From Actinomycetes bacterium (GTDB lineage: Bacteria > Actinomycetota > Acidimicrobiia > Acidimicrobiales > RAAP-2), in NCBI GenBank assembly GCA_021831035.1, contig JAKBNL010000017.1:1-54421 (forward strand): a stretch of 54,421 nucleotides of DNA, in the 5' to 3' direction. Made by a program: the position numbers and the translations under genes. Shown here in pieces: positions 23,836 to 33,471 of the stretch. Position 1 is the stretch's first letter, and each line of letters starts with the position of its first letter. A model generated the notes under the pieces. That model was not told the DNA's origin and made no database searches. It saw only the letters and a list, made by a program, of their open reading frames with translations.

Positions 23836-23876
23836 TACACTATTATTTCACTAGGTTTACTCTAGATTAGGGGAGC
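23836..23876 (+). promoter_or_regulatory. AT-rich promoter region of the TauE/SafE gene
   Basis: This stretch is far more AT-rich than its surroundings. TAGATT (23863-23868) ends 8 nt before the ATG, and GGGGAG in that interval could serve as a ribosome binding site. CTAG occurs twice (23851-23854, 23862-23865). No clear -35 is present. Confidence 0.4.
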
Positions 23877-24779
23877 ATGGGACTCGACCCGCTGATGGTG
23901 CTCGCGAGCGCGCTCGTCGGGCTGCTCGTCGGGCTGACCGGCATGGGCGGCGGGGCGCTCATGACCCCGATGCTCGTCCTCGCCTTCGGGGTCGCGCCCT
24001 CGGCGGCGATCACCTCGGACCTCGTGGCGGCCCTGCTCATGCGACCGGCCGGGGCGCTCGTGCACTGGCGCCGGGGCACCATCCACGCTCCCCTCGCGCG
24101 CTACCTCAGCTACGGCTCGGTCCCGGCCGCCCTGGTGGGCACGGCGACCCTGTCGCTACTCGGGCGCAGCCCGGCGGCCGAGCACCGACTGGAGCTGGCC
24201 CTCGGGGCGGCCCTCGTCCTGGGCGGGGTCGCCATGGTCGTGCGCGCCCGGCGCCGGCCGGGCGCGAGCGGCGCGCGGCCGGTGGTGCGCCCCGCCCTCA
24301 CGGTGGCCGTCGGGGCGCTCGGGGGCTTCATGGTCGGTCTCACCTCGGTGGGGGCCGGCAGCCTCATCCTGGTGCTGCTCGTCGCCCTCTACCCCGGCCT
24401 GCGCGACGACCAGCTGGTCGGCACCGACCTCGCCCAGTCGATCCCCCTCACGCTGGCGGCCACCGTCGGCACCCTCCTGTTCAACCACGTCGCCGTCGCC
24501 CTCACCGCCTCGATCGTGGTCGGCTCGGTCCCGGCGGTCGTGGTCGGCTCGCTCCTCTCCTCGCGCGCTCACGGGCCGTGGCTGCGCCGGGGGATCGCGG
24601 CCGTGGTGGTGGCGAGCGGGCTCAAGTACCTCGGCGTGGCGGACGACGTCCTCGGGGTGGTCGTCGCCGCCGAGGTCGTGGCCCTCGTGGTGGCCGGGCT
24701 CGTCGCCCGCCGCTCAGTAGCCCAGCCGGTCGAGGATCTCGGCGCGACGCTGCCAGCCCGGCTCGACGCGCACCCGTAG
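23877..24779 (+). CDS. TauE/SafE (TSUP) family transporter
   Basis: 300 residues, about eight hydrophobic segments in two halves. The glycine-rich signature GLTGMGGGALMTPML near residue 18, and its echo GLTSVGAGSLILVLL near residue 156, mark the repeated TSUP domains. The family moves anions such as sulfite, sulfoacetate or other organosulfur compounds. Downstream of an SQR-like gene, export of a sulfur oxidation product is likely (inference). The last 22 codons overlap the 3' end of era on the opposite strand. Confidence 0.85.
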   Translation: MGLDPLMVLASALVGLLVGLTGMGGGALMTPMLVLAFGVAPSAAITSDLVAALLMRPAGALVHWRRGTIHAPLARYLSYGSVPAALVGTATLSLLGRSPAAEHRLELALGAALVLGGVAMVVRARRRPGASGARPVVRPALTVAVGALGGFMVGLTSVGAGSLILVLLVALYPGLRDDQLVGTDLAQSIPLTLAATVGTLLFNHVAVALTASIVVGSVPAVVVGSLLSSRAHGPWLRRGIAAVVVASGLKYLGVADDVLGVVVAAEVVALVVAGLVARRSVAQPVEDLGATLPARLDAHP

Positions 24780-25619
24780 CTCGAGGTAGGTGCCCTCGGG
24801 CAGTTCGCGCCGGGCCGCCGTGCCGACCTCCTTGAGCACCTGGCCGCCGGCGCCGATCACGATCCCCTTCTGGCTCTCGCGCTCGACGAGGATCTCGACC
24901 AGGACGTGGGGCCACTCGAACTCCACGACCCGACAGTGGATGGAGTGGGGCAGCTCGTCGCGAGTGCGCCGCAGCAGCTGCTCGCGCACGAGCTCGGCGA
25001 TCCACTGCTCCTCGCTGACGTCCGAGACCTCCTCGTCGGGGAAGAAGAAGGGTCCCTCGGGCACCAGGGCGAGCAGGTGGTCGCGCAGCGCGTCGACCCC
25101 GCGACCGGTGCGCGCCGAGACCGGGAAGTACTCACAGCGCGCCACCACCTCGGGCCGCCCGGCCGCCGCGGCCGCCTCGGCGACGAGGGCCGCGGCCCCG
25201 GCCAGGTGCTCGGCGACCCGCGCGCGGTCGGCGCGGTCGACCTTGTTGAGGACGACGACCGGCGCCGGCGGCCCCGCGGGGCGAGCGCGCGCGACGAGGG
25301 CCTCGACGACCTGACGGTCGCCGGGGCCGAGGGCGGTCGCGGCGTCGAGCACGACGAGGATCGCGTCCACGTCCTCGGCGGCCGCGCGCGCCGACTCGTT
25401 GAGGCGTCCGCCGAGGGTCGTGCGGGGCCGGTGCAGGCCGGGGGTGTCGACGAGCACCACCTGGACCCCGCCCTCGGTGAGGACCCCGCGCACCGCCCGG
25501 CGGGTGGTGTTGGGGGTGCGCGCGGTGATCGTGACCTTGGCGCCGACGAGCTGGTTCACGAGGGTGGACTTGCCCACGTTGGGCCGCCCGAGGACCGCGA
25601 CGAAGCCGGCGCGGGTCAC
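24714..25619 (-). CDS. era: GTPase Era
   Basis: 301 residues. G1 is GRPNVGKST, G3 is DTPG, G4 is NKVD and G5 is SARTG. The C-terminal KH domain shows VIGAGGQVLKEVG, which binds the 3' end of 16S rRNA during 30S assembly. The GTG start at 25619 overlaps the CorC-like gene stop. It is the last gene of the leftward run from lepA. Its 3' end runs 66 bp into the convergent TauE/SafE gene. Confidence 0.95.
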   Translation of the reverse strand: MTRAGFVAVLGRPNVGKSTLVNQLVGAKVTITARTPNTTRRAVRGVLTEGGVQVVLVDTPGLHRPRTTLGGRLNESARAAAEDVDAILVVLDAATALGPGDRQVVEALVARARPAGPPAPVVVLNKVDRADRARVAEHLAGAAALVAEAAAAAGRPEVVARCEYFPVSARTGRGVDALRDHLLALVPEGPFFFPDEEVSDVSEEQWIAELVREQLLRRTRDELPHSIHCRVVEFEWPHVLVEILVERESQKGIVIGAGGQVLKEVGTAARRELPEGTYLELRVRVEPGWQRRAEILDRLGY

Positions 25620-26893
25620 TCGACGACGACCTCGACGCGCACCAGCTCCACCCGGCGCCCCTCGACCCGGGTGACGGTGAGCCGGTAGTGCCCGGTCACG
25701 AAGACGTCGCCCTCGCCCGGCACCCCGCCGGCCAGGTCGAGCACGAGCCCCCCGACGGTGTCCCAGCCGTCCTTGGGCAGGTCGAGCCCGTACTCCTCGT
25801 TGGCGTCGTCGATGTTGAGCCGGCCCGACACCTCGAGGCCGGCCCCGGGCGCGGGCGACGCGACGGGGGTCTCGTCGACGTCGGACTCGTCGGCGATCTC
25901 GCCGACCAGCTCTTCGAGCACGTCCTCGAGGGTCACGAGCCCGGCCGTCCCGCCGTACTCGTCGACGACCACGTAGAGGTGGGTCTTCTCCCGGCGCATC
26001 TGGGTGAGCAGCGTCGCGACCCGCTTGGTCTCGGGGACGAAGCGGGCCTCGCCCATGCGCGCGGCCACGGCCTCGGCGCCGCGGCCCTCGGCGACGAGGG
26101 CCGCCAGGTGGCGCAGGTTGACCATGCCCACCACGTCGTCGATCCCCTCGGCGACCACCGGCAGGCGCGAGCGGCCCGAGGCGACGGCGAGGTCGAGGGC
26201 CTCGCGCACGGGCGTGACGTCGTCGACGTGGACGATGTCGGGGCGCGGGACCATGATCTCGCGCACCACCGTGTCGCCGAACTCGATCACCGAGTGGATG
26301 AACTCGCGCTCGGTCGACTCGATGACCCGGTCCTCGTGGGCGACGTCGGCCATGGCGAGGACCTCGGACTCGGTGATGCGCGCGCTCGTCGCCCGGCCCG
26401 GCAGCACCAGTCGGATCGTCGCCAGGGCCACCGCGTTGAGGGTCGACGAGACGAAGCGCACCGGCCACCAGCGCAGGAGCCGCCCGACCACCGGCGCGGT
26501 CACGAGGGCCGCCTCGTCCGGGTGGGCCAGGGCGTAGTTCTTCGGGATCGCCTCGAAGGCGACGAAGATGACGACCACCTCGACGACGGTGGCGACGAAG
26601 ACCCCGGCCGCCCCGAAGAGGTGGCCCGCCAGCACGCCGACGAGCGTCGCCGAGACGAGCTGGCAGATCAACACGAGCAGCAACAGGGGGTTCAAGAACT
26701 GCTCGGGCGCCTCGGTGAGCCCGGCCAGGGCCCGCGCGCCGCGGCGCCCCTCGTCGGCCAGGGCCCGGGCCCGGGAGCGGTTCATGCGCGTGAGCGAGGT
26801 CTCGGCCAGGGCGAAGAAGCCCGAGAGGGCGAGCAGGACGACCACGGCGACCACCATCCAGGTGTCGCCGGCGCCCCAGAGCGTGGCGGTCAC
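25616..26893 (-). CDS. HlyC/CorC (DUF21-CBS) membrane protein
   Basis: 425 residues. An N-terminal DUF21 domain with about four membrane helices (residues 10-160) is followed by two CBS domains, the first around MVPRPDIVHVDDVTP and the second around KTHLYVVVDEYGGTAGLVTLEDV. A C-terminal CorC_HlyC domain ends the protein. The family is linked to magnesium and cobalt efflux. It lies between ybeY and era with GTGA overlaps on both sides, its standard actinobacterial place. Confidence 0.92.
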   Translation of the reverse strand: MTATLWGAGDTWMVVAVVVLLALSGFFALAETSLTRMNRSRARALADEGRRGARALAGLTEAPEQFLNPLLLLVLICQLVSATLVGVLAGHLFGAAGVFVATVVEVVVIFVAFEAIPKNYALAHPDEAALVTAPVVGRLLRWWPVRFVSSTLNAVALATIRLVLPGRATSARITESEVLAMADVAHEDRVIESTEREFIHSVIEFGDTVVREIMVPRPDIVHVDDVTPVREALDLAVASGRSRLPVVAEGIDDVVGMVNLRHLAALVAEGRGAEAVAARMGEARFVPETKRVATLLTQMRREKTHLYVVVDEYGGTAGLVTLEDVLEELVGEIADESDVDETPVASPAPGAGLEVSGRLNIDDANEEYGLDLPKDGWDTVGGLVLDLAGGVPGEGDVFVTGHYRLTVTRVEGRRVELVRVEVVVE

Positions 26894-27396
26894 GGCTCGC
26901 TCGAGCGGTGGTGGCGCGCGAGCAGCTCGCGCTCGCGCGCCTCCATCCTCTCGGCCTCCTCGTCGACCTCGTGGTCCCAGCCGAGCAGGTGCAGCACGCC
27001 GTGCACCACGAGCAGGGCCGTCTCGTCCTCGACGCTGAGCCCGTGCTCGGGGGCGTGGCGCGCCGCCACCGACGGGCAGATCACGACGTCGCCCACCATG
27101 GTCGGGATCTCCTCGGTCGGCTCGTCGCCGGGGCCGGTGGTGCCCCCGTCGGGCGAGCGCCCCCCGGGCTCGGGGTCGGCGTCGATCGGGAAGCTCAGCA
27201 CGTCGGTCGGCCCGGCCCGGCCCATGAAGCGCTGGTTGAGGTCGGCGATGGTGGCCTCGTCGGTGAAGATGAGCGACACCTCGGCCGGGGGGCGCACGCC
27301 CTCGTCGACCAGGGCGGCGCGCGCGAGGGCCACCCAGCGCTCGAGGTCGACCGGCTGGGCGTGCTGCTCGTCGGCGGCGTAGATGTCGATCGTCAT
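26890..27396 (-). CDS. ybeY: Endoribonuclease YbeY
   Basis: 168 residues. The zinc motif HGVLHLLGWDH (H-x3-H-x5-H) near residue 130 and the preceding strands TDVLSFP identify YbeY, which matures 16S rRNA 3' ends and takes part in ribosome quality control. An insertion of about 20 Gly/Pro/Asp-rich residues lies between DVLSFP and VGDVVICP. The ATG 27396 overlaps the phoH stop. Confidence 0.94.
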   Translation of the reverse strand: MTIDIYAADEQHAQPVDLERWVALARAALVDEGVRPPAEVSLIFTDEATIADLNQRFMGRAGPTDVLSFPIDADPEPGGRSPDGGTTGPGDEPTEEIPTMVGDVVICPSVAARHAPEHGLSVEDETALLVVHGVLHLLGWDHEVDEEAERMEARERELLARHHRSSEP

Positions 27397-28355
27397 GGCC
27401 GTTCGTAGGCGGCGACGATGTCGGCCACGATGCGGTGGCGCACCACGTCCTTGCTCGTGAGGTGGACGAAGGCGATCCCCTCGATGCCGGTGAGGATCCG
27501 CTCGACGTCGCCCATGCCGCTGCGCTTGCCGTTCAGGTCGACCTGGGTCACGTCGCCGTTGACGACGGCCTTGGAGTTGAAGCCGATGCGCGTGAGGAAC
27601 ATCTTCATCTGCTCGGGCGTGGTGTTCTGGGCCTCGTCGAGGATGATGAACGAGTCGTTGAGGGTGCGCCCGCGCATGAAGGCGAGCGGGGCCACCTCGA
27701 TGGTGCCGTTGGCGAGCAGGCGCTGGGCGCCGTCGGGGGTCAGCAGGTCGTAGAGCGCGTCGTAGAGGGGTCGCAGGTAGGGGTCGACCTTGGCCATCAG
27801 GTCCCCGGGCAGGAAGCCCAGGTTCTCCCCCGCCTCGACGGCCGGGCGGGTGAGGACGATGCGCTGGACCTGGCGGCGCTGGAGGGCCTGGACGGCCCGG
27901 GCGACGGCGAGGTAGCTCTTGCCGGTGCCGGCCGGGCCGACCCCGAAGGTGATGACCGAGGCGTCGATCGCGTCGGTGTAGCGCTTCTGGCCGGCCGTCT
28001 TGGGACGCACCGACTTGCCCCTGGCGCGCACGACCTCGTGGCCGAGCACCTCGCTCGGGCGCACGTCCTCGGCCACCATGTCGATGGTGCGCTCCACCTT
28101 GGTGAGGTCGAGGCCCTGGCCCCCCTCGAGCACCAGGACGAGCTCGTCGAAGAGGCGCAGCACGGCCGCGGCGTCGGGGCCGGTGACGGTGATCCGGTTC
28201 CCCTGGACCTGGATCGTCGAGTCGGGGTAGGCGGCCTCGATGACCCGCAGGTTCTCGTCGCGCGCGCCGAGCAGGCCCGCCATGAGGTGGGTGTTGGCGA
28301 CGTAGGTGGTGGTCGTGGTCGTGGCGGCCGCTCCCACGGGCGACTCGGGGGTCAT
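27393..28355 (-). CDS. PhoH-like ATPase
   Basis: 320 residues. Walker A is GPAGTGKS and Walker B is FIILDEAQN. An N-terminal segment with NRITVTGPDAAAVLRLFDEL resembles the KH-like portion of YbeZ-type PhoH proteins. The family is commonly encoded beside ybeY, as here, and is thought to work with it on RNA. ATG 28355 (MTPESPVG) is chosen because it overlaps the HIT stop as ATGA. A threonine run follows the start. Confidence 0.92.
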   Translation of the reverse strand: MTPESPVGAAATTTTTTYVANTHLMAGLLGARDENLRVIEAAYPDSTIQVQGNRITVTGPDAAAVLRLFDELVLVLEGGQGLDLTKVERTIDMVAEDVRPSEVLGHEVVRARGKSVRPKTAGQKRYTDAIDASVITFGVGPAGTGKSYLAVARAVQALQRRQVQRIVLTRPAVEAGENLGFLPGDLMAKVDPYLRPLYDALYDLLTPDGAQRLLANGTIEVAPLAFMRGRTLNDSFIILDEAQNTTPEQMKMFLTRIGFNSKAVVNGDVTQVDLNGKRSGMGDVERILTGIEGIAFVHLTSKDVVRHRIVADIVAAYERP

Positions 28356-28696
28356 CCGGGCGGCCAGCCCATCCGGCGCCCCCCGAGCACGTGCAGGTGC
28401 AGGTGCCCGACGGTCATCATCCCGTCCTCGCCCACGTTGAAGACGAGCCGGTAGCCGCGCTCGCGCACGCCCTCGACCTCGACGACCCGCTGGGCCAGCA
28501 GGATGAGCGCGTCGACGACCCCGGCGTGCTCGGCGCCCACGAGGTCGGCGCTCTCGATGTGCTCCTTGGGGATCACGAGGTCGTGCACCGGTGCCTGGGG
28601 CGCGATGTCGGCGATGGCGATCGCCCGGTCGCTCTCGGCGACGATCGTCGCGGGGATCTCGCCCGCGACGATGCCGCAGAAGACGCAGTCGCTCAT
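28352..28696 (-). CDS. HIT-family hydrolase
   Basis: 114 residues. The histidine triad is HLHLHVLGG near residue 98, and CVFCGIVAGEIPA at the N-terminus gives the zinc-type cysteines of the HinT subgroup. Family members hydrolyse aminoacyl- or purine-nucleoside phosphoramidates. It sits between rsmE and phoH with overlapping starts and stops on both sides, so it is in the housekeeping operon. Confidence 0.92.
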   Translation of the reverse strand: MSDCVFCGIVAGEIPATIVAESDRAIAIADIAPQAPVHDLVIPKEHIESADLVGAEHAGVVDALILLAQRVVEVEGVRERGYRLVFNVGEDGMMTVGHLHLHVLGGRRMGWPPG

Positions 28697-29412
28697 CCAG
28701 CCTCCTTCGCGCCCAGGCTAAACCCCGGCGACGCGCCGGCGAGCACGCACAGGGCCCCCGCGAGCACGGCCGCCGTCTCGCTGCGCAGCACCGTGTCACC
28801 GAGCGACACCCGACGGCGCTCGTCCCCCCACTCCCCGGGCGCCCAGCCGCCCTCGGGTCCGACGGCGACCGCCCGGACCCCGCGCCAGTCCCGCGAGGCC
28901 GCGCTCGAGGGCTCGCAGACGGCCACCGCGGCGGGCACCGCGGCGGGCGTCATCGGCTCCTCGACGACCAGGTCGTGGGTGCGCCGGCACTGGCCGGCCG
29001 CCTCGAGGGCGACGCGACGCCAGCGCGCGAGGACCTTGGCGCGGGTCTCGCCGGCGAAGCGCCACGCGAGGTTGGCCGAGACGAGGGGCACGACGCGGGT
29101 CACCCCGACCTCGGTCGCCCGGGCGATCGCCCAGTCGGCCCGCTCGCCCCGGGGCGGGGCGAGGTAGAGGACGCTCTCGGGCGGGGTCGGGTCGGTGGCC
29201 GGCGCGACGAGCGGCTCGAGGCCGGCCTCGCGCACGGCGCACAGCGTCCAGGTGCCGCGCCCGTCGCTCACCACCACCTCCTCGCCGACCCGCGCGCGCA
29301 GCACCCGGCGCAGGTGGTGCTCGGCCGCCGGGTCGAGCACCGGGCGGGCCGGGTCGACGACGCGCAGCTGGGCGAGGGCCGCCACGCGCCGCTCGAAGAG
29401 CTCGAGGGTCAC
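28693..29412 (-). CDS. rsmE: 16S rRNA m3U1498 methyltransferase RsmE
   Basis: 239 residues of the SPOUT superfamily. The N-terminal PUA-like part has [20 protein letters not shown], and the knot region shows [12 protein letters not shown] and [18 protein letters not shown], which bind S-adenosylmethionine. It methylates U1498 in the small-subunit rRNA. GTG 29412 overlaps the dnaJ stop. Confidence 0.93.
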   Translation of the reverse strand: MTLELFERRVAALAQLRVVDPARPVLDPAAEHHLRRVLRARVGEEVVVSDGRGTWTLCAVREAGLEPLVAPATDPTPPESVLYLAPPRGERADWAIARATEVGVTRVVPLVSANLAWRFAGETRAKVLARWRRVALEAAGQCRRTHDLVVEEPMTPAAVPAAVAVCEPSSAASRDWRGVRAVAVGPEGGWAPGEWGDERRRVSLGDTVLRSETAAVLAGALCVLAGASPGFSLGAKEAG

Positions 29413-30506
29413 CGCCGGGAGCGGCGCCGGTGGAAGAGCCCGGTCGCCGGCTCGTCGACCGCCTCGCCGCGGTGCTCGGCCCACCGGCGCAGCAGCGCCT
29501 CGGACTCGGCGTCGAGCTCGGTGGGCACCTCCACCTCGAGGTGGACGTAGAGGTCGCCGCGGCCCCGGCCGTGGAGGTGCTCGACGCCCTCGTGACGGAT
29601 CCGGGTCACCGTGCCGCTGGCGCTGCCCGGGACGACCTCGAGGGTCGTCGGCTCGCGCAGGGTGGGCACCTCGATCGTGGTGCCCAGCACGGCCTGGGCG
29701 AAGGTGACGCGCGCGACGTGGTGCAGGTCGTCGCCGTGGCGCTCGAAGCGCTCGTCGGGCGCGACGCGCAGGTGCACGAAGAGCCGCCCGTTGGGCCCGC
29801 CGCGCACCCCCGCCGGCCCGCGCTCGGCCAGGCGCATCGTCGAGCCGTCCTCGACGCCCGCCGGGACCTGGACGGTGAGGGTCACGGCCTCGGGCCGGCG
29901 CCCCTCGCCGCGGCACGACGGGCACGGGACCTCGACGCGCGTGCCCATGCCCTGGCAGCGCGCACAGGCCTGGGCGGTGACCATCTGGCCGAGGATCGAG
30001 TTGCGCACCCGGCGCACCTCGCCGGCGCCCCCGCACTCCGGGCAGGTCTGGGGCGTGGTACCCGGGGCCGCCCCGGTGCCCTGGCAGTCGGCGCAGCGCC
30101 GCGCGAGGGTGAGGGTGACCTCCTTCGCCGCGCCGAAGGCCGCCTCCTCCAGGGTGATCTCGAGGGCGACCTCGGCGTCGGGGCCGGGCTGGGGGCCGCG
30201 ACGGTCGGGGCGCGCGCCCATGGTGCCAAAGAACATGTCGAAGATGTCCTGGACCGAGCCGGCCCCCCTGAAGGGGTCGCCCGGGCCGTCGGCCGAGCCG
30301 AAGCGGTCGTAGTTGGCCCGCCGCTCGGGGTCCGAGAGGATCTCGTAGGCCTGGTTGATCTCCTTGAAGCGGGCCTCGGCCACCGGGTCGGCCCCGGCCG
30401 CGTCGGGGTGGTACTGGCGCGCGAGGGCGCGGTAGGCGCGCTTGAGCTCCTCGGGGCTCGCGGTGCGCTCCACCCCCAAGACGGCGTAGAGGTCGGGGCT
30501 AGGCAC
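29409..30506 (-). CDS. dnaJ: Chaperone DnaJ
   Basis: 365 residues. A J domain with HPD (QYHPDAAG) is followed by a Gly/Phe-rich linker and four zinc-finger repeats: [24 protein letters not shown] and CPSCRGEG, then the C-terminal substrate domains. It cooperates with DnaK and GrpE. The position next to hrcA and rsmE is that of the DnaJ2-type gene in actinobacteria. GTG 30506 lies 8 nt inside the hrcA end. Confidence 0.95.
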   Translation of the reverse strand: MPSPDLYAVLGVERTASPEELKRAYRALARQYHPDAAGADPVAEARFKEINQAYEILSDPERRANYDRFGSADGPGDPFRGAGSVQDIFDMFFGTMGARPDRRGPQPGPDAEVALEITLEEAAFGAAKEVTLTLARRCADCQGTGAAPGTTPQTCPECGGAGEVRRVRNSILGQMVTAQACARCQGMGTRVEVPCPSCRGEGRRPEAVTLTVQVPAGVEDGSTMRLAERGPAGVRGGPNGRLFVHLRVAPDERFERHGDDLHHVARVTFAQAVLGTTIEVPTLREPTTLEVVPGSASGTVTRIRHEGVEHLHGRGRGDLYVHLEVEVPTELDAESEALLRRWAEHRGEAVDEPATGLFHRRRSRR

Positions 30507-31542
30507 CGGGCTCGCCCCCGAAGTGGCGGGTCAGCTCGTCCGAGACGGCCTGGGCCGTCGCCATGACCTCGCGGTAGCGCATGCGCGTCGGCCCGAGCAG
30601 TCCGAGCGCCCCCACCGTCTCGCCCTCCAGGGTCACCGGCGCGACGATCACCGCGCAGGCCGAGAGCGGCTCGAGGCCGTGCTCGGAGCCGATCGCCACC
30701 GACACGTCGGCGTCGAGGATGTCCTCGATCAGCGAGACCACGACCAGCTCCTGTTCGAGGATCGACAGGACCGCCCGCACGGTCTCGACCCCGTCGAAGG
30801 ACTCGGCGACCCGCGAGGAGCCACCGATGTAGACCTGCTCGCCCTCGATGGTCGGGGCGGCCTCGTGCAGGGCGCTCGCCGCCTCGCGCACCAGGCGCGC
30901 GACGTCGTCCGCGCGCGAGGGCACCTGGATCCGCGAGGAGAGCGTCGTGCCGATCAGGAGGGCGTTGAGCTGGCGCGAGGCCTCGGCGACGTCGGCGGCG
31001 CCGGCGCCGGCCGCGTCCATGACGCTGTGCTTGGTGACCGTGCCGTCGGAGAAGACGGTGACGAGCAGGTGGTGGTGGGCGTCGAGGTTCACCAGCTGGG
31101 CCGAGAGGATGCTCGCGCGCGAGTGGCCGGCGCCCACCACGACCGAGGTGTGGCTGGTGAGCTGGCTCAGCAGCTTCGAGGTCTGCTCGAGGACGTCCTC
31201 CATCTCGCCGCGCACGTGGGCGAAGAAGTCGCGCACCTGGTGCTGCTGGACGGCTCCCACGGCCCCGCGCTCGAGGTGGTCGACGAAGTAGCGGTACCCC
31301 TTGTCGGTCGGCACCCGGCCGGCCGAGGTGTGGGGCTGGGCGAGGTAGCCCTCGCGCTCGAGGGCCACCATCTCGGCGCGCACGGTCGCCGGGGAGACGT
31401 CGAGGTCGGTGGTGGCGGCCACCGCCGAGGACCCCACCGGCTGGGCCGTGTCGACGTGCTCGGTCACGACGGCGTGGAGGATCGTCGCCTTGCGGGCGTC
31501 GAGGTCCCCGGACGCCACGGGCGACTTCTGCCGACGGGCCAC
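30499..31542 (-). CDS. hrcA: Heat-shock repressor HrcA
   Basis: 347 residues. The winged-helix N-terminus contains [21 protein letters not shown] and the typical [17 protein letters not shown] segment, followed by a GAF-like domain. HrcA represses chaperone genes by binding CIRCE elements. The GTG at 31542 is set by a strong AAGGAGG at about 31548-31554, 6 nt upstream, and by a CIRCE-like site just ahead. It leads the hrcA-dnaJ-rsmE run. Confidence 0.94.
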   Translation of the reverse strand: MARRQKSPVASGDLDARKATILHAVVTEHVDTAQPVGSSAVAATTDLDVSPATVRAEMVALEREGYLAQPHTSAGRVPTDKGYRYFVDHLERGAVGAVQQHQVRDFFAHVRGEMEDVLEQTSKLLSQLTSHTSVVVGAGHSRASILSAQLVNLDAHHHLLVTVFSDGTVTKHSVMDAAGAGAADVAEASRQLNALLIGTTLSSRIQVPSRADDVARLVREAASALHEAAPTIEGEQVYIGGSSRVAESFDGVETVRAVLSILEQELVVVSLIEDILDADVSVAIGSEHGLEPLSACAVIVAPVTLEGETVGALGLLGPTRMRYREVMATAQAVSDELTRHFGGEPGA

Positions 31543-31555
31543 GGCACCTCCTTCG

Positions 31556-31582
31556 TTGGCAGTCGAGTCTAGTGAGTGCCAG
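31556..31582 (-). promoter_or_regulatory. CIRCE-like operator with -10 box, hrcA promoter
   Basis: On the plus strand TTGGCAGTC (31556-31564), 9 nt and GAGTGCCAG (31574-31582) follow the CIRCE layout TTAGCACTC-N9-GAGTGCTAA, with 8 of 9 and 6 of 9 conserved-type positions retained in my count by eye. The spacer contains TAGACT on the minus strand (31566-31571), a -10 box for hrcA, so HrcA bound here would block its own transcription. Confidence 0.7.
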
Positions 31583-31592
31583 TGGGTCGCGG

Positions 31593-33398
<1,806 letters not shown>

Positions 33399-33401
33399 TA
33401 G

Positions 33402-33471
33402 AGGCTACCGGGACCCCCGCCGGGGCCCCCTGCGCCACGAAGCGGGCCGCGCGGCTCAGTACGCTTGTCCG
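33402..33471. promoter_or_regulatory. Divergent lepA / LCP promoter region
   Basis: TAGCCT on the minus strand (33402-33407) precedes lepA, and TACGCT on the plus strand (33460-33465) is 6 nt from the GTG of the LCP gene. No ribosome binding site is visible before the LCP start. Confidence 0.45.
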
